A stretch of 64,000 nucleotides of DNA from Paramecium pentaurelia (Eukaryota; Ciliophora; Oligohymenophorea; Peniculida; Parameciidae), in assembly GCA_905183005.1 (NCBI GenBank), contig CAJJDO010000076.1, positions 275,999-339,998 of the forward strand, read 5' to 3'. Position numbers and translations under genes: made by a program. Position 1 is the stretch's first letter. Every line of letters begins with the position of its first letter. Below the pieces are notes generated by a model, which ran no database searches, was not told the DNA's origin, and saw only the letters and a list, made by a program, of their open reading frames with translations. Shown here in pieces: positions 50,164 to 63,728 of this stretch.

Positions 50164-52805
50164 TCAATAATTTGCATCCCAGTTTGGATCTCTTGCTTTT
50201 TCCTTCTTATAAGGTACACCAATTGAATTGATTTCCTTTGAAGCTAATTTGTTATGAATAACAGCTGATTAGATATCTTTTTCTTAAATCATTCTAGATT
50301 TCTTAGGTAAGAAAGGAGGCTTCAATTCTTTATCCATTAATTTGTCCTATGTCAATATATATGAATAATTACCCAGTCAAATTTATCAAACCAAGAATTG
50401 GCCTTAAGAGAAGCATAGCCTCCACCCAAACGAGCCTCTGGTGTTTTTGATAACAATTATTCTATAAATTTTTTTGCCTTCTTATCTTTCATAAAAGGAG
50501 GAAAAGTAATTGATTTTTTTTGAATTTCTTCATAAATTTCATAAGGATCATCAGCATCTTCTGCATAAGGTACTCCACCACACATAAATTCATATAAACA
50601 TACTCCAATTGACCATAGATCAACAGTAAATGTATATCCTTTACCTGTAATAATTTCAGGTGCCATATAATGAGGAGTTCCAATAATAGTATATGTTCTA
50701 ATTGATTTCTAATTTAAAAACTTTGCTGTTCCCATATCTATCATTCTTAAATAACCCTAATATTTATATAATATATAAAATACTTTCTCATCAACCATTA
50801 TATTCTCTGGTTTGATATCTCTGTAAATAATTTACAATTTATGTAAATATTCTACACATATTAATAAGGAACCTATATAAAATTGTGAATCACTAGTAGT
50901 CAATAATCCTATTTCTCTAATAGCATCAAATAATTCCATTCCTTTAATAAATTCTACTAAGAAATAAATGTAATTCTAATCCTTCATACTTTTATAAAAT
51001 TGCATCAAAAATGGAAAGTTAATAGTTGATAACACTTATTTTTCTTACTAATTTTATATAATATTTCATTACAGCTAAATGTCTTTCTAAATGTTATTCA
51101 ACAATTTAAGCTTTACTAATACATTTTAATGCATATAGTTTATCTTCTTATGCTGTTCTCACCAAATAAACATTACCAAATTATCCTTATCCTAATTTTT
51201 TTATACAAATTAAATTATCTAATTTTAAATTTGAATAATCTTTCTTTTAATATACATTAGTCTTATTTAAATATTTTTATTCATGTGAATTTTCATTTTT
51301 CTATATCATTTACTCTACACTACCCCCAATCATATCAAAGAACATTTTTATTTCAAATTCTGCAATTATAGATTCATCAGTTTAGACTTAAATTGTTTCT
51401 GTAACTTTATTGTCTTATTTTTAAGATCTCAAGAATTGTTCTCCAAATATTTTACCTTTACCCAATACTAATTTTTTTGAGGGAATCTATAGACCTTATA
51501 ATTACGAAATAAAGTGTTACTGTAGCTATTTCTCCTTCTAAGATTATGTAAACCTTAGTGCATGGTTAATCTGCTTTTATAATAATCTCATTTTTCTCAT
51601 AATGAACCTATCTAATGTTTTATAGAATCTTCTCAATCTAAATTGATGTTAACTTTCCTAACAAAAGACTCTATTACAAGGCCCATTTTTAAGTATTTAT
51701 ATATTTAACAGTCTATATTTTTTAACCTAATATTCTTTAAATATCATCTTTAGATAAAGATAGACATCTCACTTCTTCTTCTGCTGCTTTTACTGTAGCA
51801 GCTCTTTAACAACTTTGATATAATGCAGCTTCACCAAAAGATTCTCCTGCATTCATTTAAGATACTTCTTTATCTCCCTTGATGATTGCCACCTTACCCT
51901 TTTTGATTATATAAAAAGAATTGGCCACATCACCTTCAGACACTATAATTTCTCCCTTCTTAAAAATTAAAGTAATTAAAACACTAGAAATTGCATCTCT
52001 TTATTCTTCAGTTAAAAAAGCTTTAATATTAATTGATTATTATTACAAAAAAATTCAACCTTCTTCATAAATTCTCTATTTTCTTCATAACTTCTCTAAT
52101 TTTATTACTCAACTACCTTCCTAAATGTGTTTCTATCTATAGCCCAAAATGCACAATCTAATTATATACAATAATAAATATACCTCCAATAGCTTTGACA
52201 CTAGCACTTCTAGGTGCATTATAAAGCATTGCCAATTCACCAAAAGCATCTCCACTTTTTAAAGTTTTTTTAAGTTCACCATTAATTATAATTTAACACT
52301 ATCCTCTCTCAATCAAAAAATATGAACTTGCTTTATCTCCTTACTTGAATACAAATTATCCATCTGGAACAGTACAATAAAACATTTAATCAACTACATA
52401 TTCTATGTCACTCTAAGGTACAGATTTAAAGATGAAATGCTCATTGAAAGCATTTAACATTAATTAGTAATCAAATGGTGATTTTCTTTTATCTAGCTTC
52501 TTGATATTTTCAAATATCTCCACTGTATCTGACACTGCATTAATCTTTGCCTATTTCTTTTTATCTCCACGTTTTAGCTAATTTAAATAATGATGAAATA
52601 CTTCAATTTGTTATACTTCTTAAACTTATTAATCTTCATCTCCATCATCATCATTTTATTTATGAGTTGTCTTTTTGGAGACAGTTGTTCCATTTTATTG
52701 AGGAATTGTTATACTTTCTCCTTTTTTATTCACGTTCTCGCTTCTACCTGATATAAGTTCCATGTTCTCAGAAGTAAATTATTAACAACGACATGCATTT
52801 CCCAT
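50164..52805 (-). CDS. cGMP-dependent protein kinase (PKG), about 825 aa
   Basis: MGNACRCQQF suggests myristoyl/palmitoyl anchoring. Three cyclic-nucleotide-binding domains follow: A (GDAFGELAMLYNAPRSASV), B (GESFGEAALYQSCQRAATV) and a divergent C (GKGKIFGEQFL, no RxA). DCAFWAIDRNTFRKVV is the typical PKG link between sites. Kinase domain from about residue 505: GQGQFGNV, YALK, YRDIKPEN (HRD is YRD, as in PKA/PKG), DMGTAKF in place of DFG, GTPHYMAPE; C-tail ends ARDPNWDANY. Introns: 52158-52183, 52021-52046, 51487-51520 (34 nt, or 51487-51505 at 19 nt), 51048-51072, 50757-50783, 50347-50372. Confidence 0.9.
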
Positions 52806-53331
52806 TTTTTAAATAAAATACAATAAAAAATCAATTATTGTTACAATTTATGAAATATAGTTTCTGTATTACAACTTTCAAATATTGAATTATATGATAA
52901 ACAATAATATTTCAAGTGAAACTAATCTTATATGAAACGATATTTTTAATTTTTAAGTTTTTTTGATATTTGTATAATTCACATTTTGTAAAGAATTATA
53001 AATAAGATTTTCTTTCTTTTAATATATAAAATTCAAAATTACACTAATTTAATATCAATTTGATTATATATTAACATAAAATAGACTATTTAAGAAGTAT
53101 GCCAATTTATGAACCATGAATAAAGAAAAAAAATTGGCATAAATATCTCAATAGAAGAATTAAGATTCTGAATTAGATATATTATTAAATATACAAATCA
53201 CTAAATTTATTTTTGATTATAATATCAAATTTAGAGCATGAATTTTTAGTCTTTACTTAAAACAGATATATTGAATTATTTTTATTATTATTGTTTATAA
53301 AACATAATTTAATTACATATATTTATAATAA
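52806..53331. other. intergenic between divergent genes
   Basis: 526 bp between the PKG start and the EF-hand gene start, very AT-rich; should contain both promoters. No ORF or RNA gene seen. Confidence 0.55.
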
Positions 53332-55816
53332 ATGTAATTTAGAAAGGAGAGAGTGAAACTTCATGGCAAAACAAACTTTGAATATCGATCTCTTGGTAGA
53401 AAAAGACCTGAGGATGCACCAAGATTAGAGTTTCTGTCAACTGCAAGAGAATAAAAATTTGATGAAGTAATTGCTAAGAGATTAGCAGCTACAATCTAAA
53501 ATCCACTTTCTCAATCTTAAGAATTTTATAAAAGTGCTCATAAAACTATCAAATAACACCCTTAAATTAGTCGACCTAGGTAAATCTTATAAAATATAAA
53601 GATTTGCTCATCTTGAAGAGAAGCCAAAACGAAAACCAGTTTGGGTTGGTGATTCATCTTTAATATACACAGATGTTGATGGGAGAGAACAATAAAAAGC
53701 TCATCAATATAGATAGTCATCAAGTAATAGTATTTTGGTATGTCAGCTACATAAAAAGCTGATCTTGCCTAAGCCAAAAGAGATGAACATGGTTAGGCAA
53801 TATAGGAAACTTAATTGGTTGGAATGGAGGAATATGCTAAAAATACATTAGAAGGAAAGGTTGATATAACAAAAGTAAAGGAAATAAGAAGAGCCATTAG
53901 AAGAAGATATGCAAATCGTAAGAATTTTTAAAAGATTTTTACACTTTGGGATGAAGAAGGAAAAGGCAAAGTTACTGTGAAAAACATTTATCATATGATT
54001 AAAAAACTAGGCTTAAATATGAATTTAGATGAAGTTCGTGTATTGGTAGCAAGTGCTGATGAAGATTATAGTGGAGATTTGAATCTAGATGAATTCATGA
54101 ATTTAATATTTAATGATAATGAGGCTTTGAATGTTGATTTAGGGAAATTAAAAACTCTGAATGGAGAATAAGAATAATAACTATTAGAAGGAGAGGATGA
54201 TTAAATATAGGATGTATTGAGAGAGAAAATGCAAGCTCAAATTGAGAATAGATAAATTAATTAAGTGAGTTTGATATTGAAGAATAAACTATCTCAATTA
54301 AATAATGCCTTTTAAGAATTAGATCCATCTAAATAAGGACATGTTAATTTTGAAAGATTTAGTGAAGCTATATAGAAGTATTATATAATATTAAAAATAG
54401 ATTATAAATATCAGAAAAGATTGTTAATGATGAAATAATTAAGAAGTTTTATGATAAATTTAAGAAGGACGAATATTAAATTGATTATAGGAACTTTTTA
54501 AAAAATGTTAAAGAATTTGAGTTATAAAGCTAATATGTATAGAAGGAAGAAAAGAAATAAAAACCAGTTATGACTATCTCTTTGAATCCTTTATAATAGG
54601 AAGAGAAAGTGCATATTTTTGATTGTACAAAAATCAATTCTCATCACTTAAATAATTTAAGATAAAGGGCAACTAGAATGATTAAAGTATTGTAAAGATA
54701 TCTACCTGAAAAAAATTAATTTGTTGAATAGATTCTTAATCCCCTTAAAGTTTAATACATAAATGCACCAGATCTAACAAATTAATTATAATAATATCTA
54801 TCGAATTGTGGAGAGACAATTGATACTAAAGATTTAGGTGCATTTCTTTCAATAATTTAATATAATAATTTATAAGTTCCAAAAGATATGGTGGGTTTTT
54901 ATGTTTATGAAGAAGGAGATGATGATTTTTATGAGAGATGTTCTTAAAAGAGAAAAGGTCCTGCACCATTAAATAAGGCTGTAGAATTAAGTTTACCTGC
55001 TCAAGATACTTAAAAATCTTCATTCTATGATCCAGGATTTGGATTATCATCTTTGTCTAATAAATTTTCACCTGAAATGGGTTAAATGTTATAAAAAGTG
55101 GAATAATGTATCTTTAAAGCCAGTGCTAGATAATATGATGTCTTTAATTCATTTGATAAAGATAAGGATGGTAAATCTTAATATCAATATTAGGTTATAT
55201 ATCTCATGAGGATTTAAAAAAGAAACTCTAAGAGTTACATATTTTATCAAATAATGAAGAATAATTACTTATACATTATTTGGATCCAGAAAAGAAGGGT
55301 TCAGTTAATTTTTAAGAATTTTCATCTAAATTATATCCTGGAATGACATTGTTTGATAACAAAGGATGTGTAGGAGTAGTACCTTCTTTATATCCTGCCA
55401 AAGAAAGAAATGAAAATATGAAGACTAAATTACCATAAATAACACGATCTTTTGAAGATACTTCATAGAGCATGTAATAATTAAAAGGAGCTACTCGTTT
55501 TGGGGCAACTCCATAACATAAAAATACATTTTTAAATGTTCAAAGACCTCCATAAGATTCTGCTCTTTTTTTAAATGAAGATGGGAGATTTGAAAAGAAT
55601 GCTCGTTTAAGGTATTTGAGAGAAGATTAAGAGAAAGAGAAGAATATTTATGAGAATAAATTAAATAGAATTCGTAAGCATTAGAATGAAATACAAGAGA
55701 GAATTGAATAGAATTATTAATTATCAATATAAAAGGATAATGATAAGTGTAAGACTAAAGGACTAGCAGCTTGGAGTTATGAATAAAGAGCTCATATGCA
55801 AAACGAGTGGAAATGA
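53332..55816 (+). CDS. EF-hand protein with two EF-hand pairs, 797 aa
   Basis: Starts MQFRKERVKLHGKTNFEYRS. First pair near residues 185-250 (DEEGKGKVTVKNI, degenerate; DEDYSGDLNLDEF, canonical). Second pair near 590-650: DKDKDGYISHEDL, completed by splicing the intron inside the Ca2+ loop, and DPEKKGSVNFQEF. Linkers are charged and helical; the end is basic (LAAWSYEQRAHMQNEW). Four introns: 53580-53601, 53724-53746, 54378-54400, 55171-55193. The layout recalls axonemal EF-hand proteins, but I do not assign an orthologue. Confidence 0.85.
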
Positions 55817-55894
55817 TTAATATATATTTATTCTTAATACATTTTAATATTATTTGATATAGATTTAATAATAAGATTACATCTAAATCTAATT

Positions 55895-58800
55895 TCAAAT
55901 TGCTATGATTAAAAATACTAGAATGATAGATGTAAGTTTCCATTAATAAATGTCAGTTATAGAAGGTTAAACTATTACCTATGATTTTACACATTTTTCA
56001 CATTAAGAAGTACTAGTATTCCAAGAATATGTATAAAGACTCTTAGAATAACATCTACTTTAAACAAGCATATAGGGTTCACCTTCAATACATTCATTTT
56101 AAGTTTTTTAAATGCATACAGTTAATTAGGTTTCATCAAAATTTAAAATAGGAGAACAATTAGGACTATTATTGCAATTTATGGATTTACAAGTTGTTAT
56201 ATCAGTATCATTTAATTTATCATAATCAAAATAGCAAACTTTAGGTTTTTTAGAACAAGCAATAAAACTATTATTAGCATCTTCACATTTAGTCATTAAT
56301 GAACAATTTTATCCATCAAAAATACATATACCATCAATTCCATCAGATTCACATGCTATTTAAGTAGTATAATCAGAACATTTTTATTTTTAAAGACATT
56401 TAATTCCATTAGAGATGCAACCAGATTATAATTTAGAACAAGCTGCAGTTGTTTTTTCATTATAATCTACACAATCTTTAACTCTACATTATTTTGTACC
56501 AGAAGGTCTATTTAAGGGGAAAGTAAAAATACATGGTCCATCAATACCTTCATAACAGGCTTATTCTAAATAGTTTGAGCAATTTTATTTATTAATACAT
56601 TTAATTCCATTTGTAGTACAATTTAGATTAGGATTATATGATGAACAATATTAATGTGTCATTAATGGAATTAAAGGAAAATCTTGACATTATTAAAGTC
56701 TACAATTAGCTTATTCTGTTGATTCATCCCAAAAACAAGAGCCATCTTTTCCAATTGAATTACAAGCTATTTTAGTTAAATAAGATGAACAATTTCCAAT
56801 TTCAATACATTTTAAACCATCAGAAGTACAAGTATTTGAATAATATTAACAATCTTCTTTTGTACGTCCAAGAATATCAGAACATTATAAAAATGTTTAA
56901 CATCTTTGTAATTAATCAGATTATCCAATTACCCATCCACAAACACCATCAGTACCTGTATTACAACTTATAGTATTAGTATATTAGGAACATTTTGAAA
57001 AAGGTATACAATTTTCACCATTACTAGTACATAATTTAGAATAGAGTTAACATTCTGCAAATGTTGTTTTATTGATATCTGAGCATTATGAAAAAGTGAT
57101 ACAAGTATTGTTTTAAGTAATCCATAGACAAGGACGACCTTAATAATCTTATGTACATTTAGATTTAATGTTAAGACTTTTACAAGTATATAGTTTATGA
57201 GTACATCCATTTCCAGCTGTAATGCATTCTGGTGATATTTATTAACAATTTGAATCTTCTGTAAAATTTTCAGGTGCATCTTCACACACTTTATCTCTAC
57301 AATTATTAATTTCCCAAACACATTTTTTTGAATATCCTAAAGAAATGGCATTGAGACATGTTTATTTATTGATATATTTATTACAATGATTAATTTCTAT
57401 ACATCCATTACCTGTTGTTGTACAATTTGAATTCAATGCTTAACAATCTTCATGTTTTTTTAATAGAACACTTGCATCTGAACAAATCCATTCTCTACAT
57501 TATTAAGTTATTAAATTCCAACTACATTTCATATTTGCATTATTCTAACATTAAGAATATTTTGTAATTTATTAACATAATTTTGTATTATTTAAACATC
57601 CATCAATATATTAACAATCAGATCTTAATTTACATAAATATTTAGAAGATAACATTTCACATTTATTAATATCAGTACATCCATATCCTGTAGTTTTACA
57701 TCCAGATTTAAATTGATTACATTTTTCATCTGTATCATAATTATTTGGTGCATCAATACATAATAATCTTTTACATTATTGAATAGTATTATCTATTCCT
57801 TTACATGGTTTATCCAAAGCATCAAATAATATACAAGTATTAATACTTCCATAAAATTATGAACAATTACGTTTTGTAAGACATTAAAATCCATCACTTA
57901 CACATCCTTCTAAAAATGAATTACATTCTATATCATTAGTACCTCTTGATAAATGATTGCATTCTCTATTTATACATCTAGTCTTAATAGTAGCATTACC
58001 ATTATTCCAACAAGGTTTTGTACCTTTTTCTCCTTTAAATCTACTACATTAAGCTTATGTTCCATAATAACTAGAACATGGTTATGTATCTTCAATACAT
58101 CCAATTCCTTTACTAATACAACCTGGCATGAATTTATTACAATCAAAATCAGTAATAGCTTTTGAATTGTCAGAACATTATCTATCTCTACATGTTTTAA
58201 TTTCTACAAGACTATCTGAATAACATAATTTTCCATTTCCTTTAAATTTAGAACATTTTTCAAGATTTCCAATATAACTATTGCATGGTTCTAATGAAGA
58301 TATACAACCTTAACCATTTGTTACACAACCTTCCATAAATGAATTACATTCAATATCTGTAGTAGATTATTAATCATGAAAACATTCTCTAACTGAACAT
58401 TTTGTAATTATATTTTATCCTCTACATTTCTTTCCATTACCTACAAATTTCAAACAACTAGATTAAGTGCCTCTATAATTATTACATTATTTTGTTGATT
58501 CTGTACATCCTCTACCAGTAGTTTTGCATCCTTATAAAAATTAATCACATTAAAGATCATTGACAGCTGTTTAATTATCTGAACATCTTCTAGCTCTACA
58601 TGTCATATTACTATTATTTTGATCTTAGAAACAACTTTCACCACTTAAAGTAGTCACATAAAGACATTATTAACTATTATATCCAATATATTATGAACAA
58701 TAATTTTAAATATTAATGCATTTGATTCCATCATATGTACAATTTGGAATATATTTATCATTAATAGTTTTACCTATATATTTTTAACATATATCTAAAT

Positions 58801-61800
58801 TATAAACATTTTATCTATTAGAACATTCTTTTTAAATACAATTATTATCCATTCCTTAATTATTTCTAATATCATACCAACATTAATTATTATTAGCATC
58901 AGTTAATTAAGTACATAATTAATTAGAACCTATATATTAAGAACAATTCATCATTGCTTAAATACATCTACTACCATTATATCTACATGAAGATGAATGT
59001 TTATAACAATTTTCTGTTGAAGCATCTTTAATATAATTATCACATGTTGCATCAATACAAATAGTACTCTAACCTTAATACCAACAAGATTAATTAGTTT
59101 TTGTAGTAACTTATGTACATGCTTCTTTTGAAAATCCAATATATTGAGAGCATGTATCTTTTGCATCTTAACATTTAATTCCATAATATCTACAAGTACT
59201 CAAATGATTAACACATTCTTCAGCAGAAAAAAATGGTAAATTATCTTAACAAGTTCTATTTACACAAGTTGTACTTAGATTTTTGAACCAACATTTCTCT
59301 CCCTTCTTATTTGTAACTACTTAACAAGCAATCATTGTAAAATTAATATAACTACTACAATCATCTTATTCATCAACACATGAATTCTCACCATTAAATC
59401 TACATGTCTATAAATGATTTCTACAATTTTAATCTGATGGAGATTCTACACTATCATTACATGATCTATTTTAACAAGGACTATTATCATCTTCTAATTT
59501 CCAACAATCTGATAAAAATCTACACTCACTTAAACTCAATGTTTTATAATCAATACAATTATTCTATTTCTTAGTACATCTTATTCCAGTATATATACAA
59601 CTAGAATCATGTTTTTAACAAATTTCAGTTGAATATGCTAATAATTCTTCTGAACATGTTCTTTCTTTACATTTTCCATCTCTATCATACCAACATCCTT
59701 TTCCTTCCTTATTTCTTGCATCTTTACATCCCTATTCAGTAAATCCATTATATTAAGAACAACTATTTTATAACTCCTCACACATATTAATTCCATTGAA
59801 AATACAATTCTTTCTATAAGATGTACAATCTTATTATGAATTAACATTTTTTGCATCATTACATTTACGATTAGTACAATATAAATTTATCTCATTATAA
59901 GTACATAAATCACCATCTAAATTTACTAAAATTTAACATTATTCTTATGAGTATCCATAATAAGAATCACAATAATTTTTTTCAATACAATTTCCACCAT
60001 CAAAAGCACAATGAGATAAATAATCTTCACATTCTTTTAAAGATAAAGGATTCTATACATCTGAACATTTACGATCTTCACAATAATCTATTCTTACACA
60101 TTATAATCCATTCCCTCTATATTTTGAACATGTATCTTCATCTCCCATATAAGTATCACAAGTTAATTATGGATCTTAACATCCCTTCTTATTAAATACA
60201 CAACCTTATAAGAATCTATTACATTCCTAATCATCTTATGCATCAACATTATGACTACATTATTTATCTGCACATTAACTAGGCAATCCTTATTCATACC
60301 AACATTACTTTCCATTTCCAATAAATTTAGAACAATCCATTATTGAATTACCTACATATTATGTACATGGAGCAGTTGATGATATACATCCAACACCTTT
60401 AGTAACACATCCAGATTTAAATAAATTACATTCATAATCTTCTAATGCTGTCTAATTATCATAACATTCTAAAGGACGACAATTTCCAATTTCTCCTAAA
60501 TTTTAGGAACATTTACTATTCAAAGTATTACATTATTTAGAATCTCCAAAAAATTCTTTACATTCTGCATTTTCATTAACACATCCATATTTTCCTGTAA
60601 ATTTGCATCCTTCTAAAGTGTTATCACAATCTTTTTGTGATTGAGCATATAAATTATCTTAACATACTTTTGAACGACATTTTTTAGTAGCAGAATTATA
60701 AACACATGGTATTTTACCATTATTGCCCTTGTAATATGTGCATGTATCTTCATCTCCTAAATATTCTTCACAAGGATCTGATATATCCACACAACCTTAA
60801 CCATTTGTAACACATTAAGGTAGAAAATATTAACAATCTGTATTTGTTCTATATTCTTAACCAGCATGTTTACATTATTTGTCAATACAACTTTAACCAT
60901 CCCAAAAACATTCAACAGTTGATGAATGTCTTAAACACATTCCTTTTGTTGGAAAATACTTACATTAATTAGTTACACATTATTCAGTCCATTAACATTT
61001 ATCATTTGCTAAACAAGTTATCTTTTATAATGTATTTGGACAAGTGTCATTCTATACACATTTAGTTCCATTACTTAAACAATATGATTAAACATTTTTG
61101 CATTCCTCATTAGTTTTAAATTTACCATTCTCACAAGCATTTACTGTACAATATCCATTCTATCCTTCTGCACATTTACCATCTAATCCTACATATCTAT
61201 TGCATTTTTCAGCATCTCCTTGATATTTATTACAATTCATCAAAAATGTAGTACATTCAACACCATTAGAAATACAATTATATTAATATTATCCACATTC
61301 ACTATCAGTTGAAAATTTAGCATCAGAACAAATCTTAACTCTACATTATTAAGATTCTTCAGAACTTAAACCTGTACATTTTCCATCTGCCCCTATTCTT
61401 CTTTCACATTCCATTTAAATACCTGTATATGAACTACAATTCAATAGAACTGTAACACAACCTATTCCTGTAGTTTTACATTTAGGTGAATATGATTTAC
61501 ATTCTTCATCTGTTGTATATGACTTTGGTGCATTTTCACAAGTCCTTGCTTAACATTTACCCTTCTAACCTTCTTCACATTTACCACTACTTCCTATGTA
61601 TTTTAAACATATATCACTATCTCCAGTATATGTAGTACATGATTGCAATGCCTGATCTGTACATCCAACACCTGTTGTTCTACATCCTTTTCTAAAAGAT
61701 TGACATTATTGATCAGTATAATATGTCAATGGAGCATTAGCACAATCCTTAGATTAACATTTATTATCTTTTGATTCACATAATCCATCACTTCCAATCA

Positions 61801-62410
61801 TACCATTACAATCTTTATCATAATAATAACAATTCACTCTTTTTGTTACACATCCTCTTCCATTTGTAACACATCCTTTGATAAAATTATTACATGCTTC
61901 ATCACTACTAAAAAACTCTGGTGCTTCATTACATATTTAATCTCTGCATACTGTTTTTTCCCAAACGCATTTCTTTGATCCTGATGAACTTATCACTGTA
62001 GTACATAATGTTTCATTTTCATTTAAATAACACTCTCTTGGTATTATACATTATATCCCATTGCTTGTACATTACATACTTACTTATTAACATTCAATAT
62101 GACTTGTATAAACATAGCTAGTGCATCCACTAAATTGAATGCATTTTTTATTGTAGTATGCACAACCTATTTTATTTATACAAACCTCTTATGTTAAATC
62201 TTTACAATATATACTCTCTGGTTCAGTCTCTTTTACTTACTCTTCCATCTTCTATTCACAAGTTTTATTCTTCCATATACATTTCTCATTTTATTAACAA
62301 TCATTCTCTGATTTCAAATCCAAACATGTACATACCTCTGATACTTTTATTTTACAATGAACTGATATCAAGAAACTCAGCAGAAATAAATGATACAAAC
62401 TATTACTCAT
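55895..62410 (-). CDS. giant Cys-rich surface protein of the Paramecium surface antigen (PSA) type, 2171 aa
   Basis: Intronless frame of 2172 codons. Signal peptide MSNSLYHLFLLSFLISVHC, then about 30 Cys-rich units of 60-75 residues with the period C-x-x-K/R-x-C-x-N-A-P, T-D-x-x-C, C-x-T-x-G-x-G-C, C-x-x-Y, seen in CQSKDCANAPLTYYTDQQC and CQARTCENAPKSYTTDEEC. This is the repeat of immobilization antigens that coat cilia and cell surface. The C-terminus (ITDIYQWKLTSIILVFLIIAI) is a short hydrophobic tail without cytoplasmic part, as for GPI attachment. Units are divergent, without the near-identical central repeats of many i-antigens, so it may be a relative. Whether it is expressed exclusively cannot be told. 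Confidence 0.88.
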
Positions 62411-62919
62411 TCAATTTAAATTAATATTTATGTAAAGAAGAATTGTGTAAATATTGGGGGTTTAAGGATATCCCTAATTCATATAAGAACAATTTCAATA
62501 GCATTATCAAAAATTATTGTTTGTGTAATCTTAATTATACAATTAGAGACCATCAGAAAATCCACTCCATTTACAAAATCAACTTACTTTATGTATTTTT
62601 CAAAATTATCAATAATTCTAATTGTTAAAAAATTCCATTCGAATTTTGAAACATTAATAGATCCCTCATTATGTAATAGGTATTGCATGTCCCCCTATTG
62701 ATGATACTTAAGAATAAGAGGTATATATATATGCCATATCAATAGTATCTACAATTTAATGTTATTCTTATTGATTCATTTTCATTGTATTTTTGTGAAT
62801 TGGAAGAAAGTACTTAAGACAAGCCAATAGATTTAGCTGAATTGAAGGATTTCAAAAATTCATAAAAATGTTGTATTATTTCTTGAATTTTATATAAATT
62901 AAATATTTGTTTAACAAAA
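62411..62919. other. intergenic between divergent genes
   Basis: 509 bp upstream of the surface protein gene and of the small plus-strand gene. It contains a short tract GGGGG near 62456 and GTCCCCC near 62691 that stand out from the AT background. No gene seen. Confidence 0.5.
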
Positions 62920-63368
62920 ATGGACTTAGAAAAATACTTAGCGCAATTTCCAAATTCAAATACAAATCTGAATAAATTTATTTAAAAGGATAGCCTTAAT
63001 CTATAATGTACCTACATACCACCTATAGCAATTCTTCATAAACAATAATAAAAAATAGATTTCTCAGATGTAATGAATTTACTACAAAATTATCAAAATT
63101 ATAATACGCGTGAATTTCGATAAAGTCATCTTGATTTTGATGAAAAAACTTGTACTTGTTTTATTTTAATTCAGTTTATGTTACAATACATGATGAAAAG
63201 AAATCTATTTTGAAAGATGGTGACGATAATGCAATCATTATAATTAATTCTTAAAATATCATCACAGTTGGAATTGTAGATTAATTTTCAAAGTGTAAAA
63301 AATAATTCCTTTAAACCTTATATCTTTTTGATAAATTGAAAAATGATAATTATAAGTAATTGTTTTGA
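62920..63368 (+). CDS. small hypothetical protein, 141 aa
   Basis: Starts MDLEKYLAQFPNSNTNLNKF. A 23-nt intron (63152-63174) joins FDEKT to FYVTIHDEKKSILKDGDDNA. The second half is beta-patterned (IIIINSQNIITVGIVDQF) and ends NDNYKQLF. The order of helical start and curved-sheet-like strands recalls small NTF2-like folds, but no motif proves it. Confidence 0.62.
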
Positions 63369-63728
63369 TTCAATATTTTATTATTATATAAATTAATTCA
63401 TAGTATATCAATATTCTTTTATTTAACCTAATCATAAAAATTAATTAAAATTGCAATTTAATACATAGTGTGAAAGTTACTTTTATGGATATATATTATA
63501 AATAATAATATAGGATTCCATTTGTAGAAAAAATAAAAATAATAACGGGGTCATGTAGATTAATATTTTCAGAGAATATTTAAATACATATCTAAGGAAA
63601 TTCTTTTAAGAATAATTATATCTATTTCTAATTACTATTGTTACATTAAAAATTGAATATAACATCCTCATTATCATTAATATTTTTTATATCTACAATT
63701 ATTTTAGTCTTTAAAATTTAAATTAATA
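63369..63728. other. intergenic, nothing recognised
   Basis: 360 bp AT-rich spacer between two plus-strand genes, with a single CG-rich word (AACGGGGTCATG) near 63544. No gene seen. Confidence 0.5.

Noticed and set aside
56968..59859. Minus-strand frames in another phase inside the surface protein
   Set aside because: They are out-of-frame readings of the same repeats and lack the Cys pattern.
56785..60195. Plus-strand frames of 60-80 residues opposite the surface protein
   Set aside because: They are complements of the Cys-rich repeats; the minus frame is open for 2172 codons with strict Cys periodicity.
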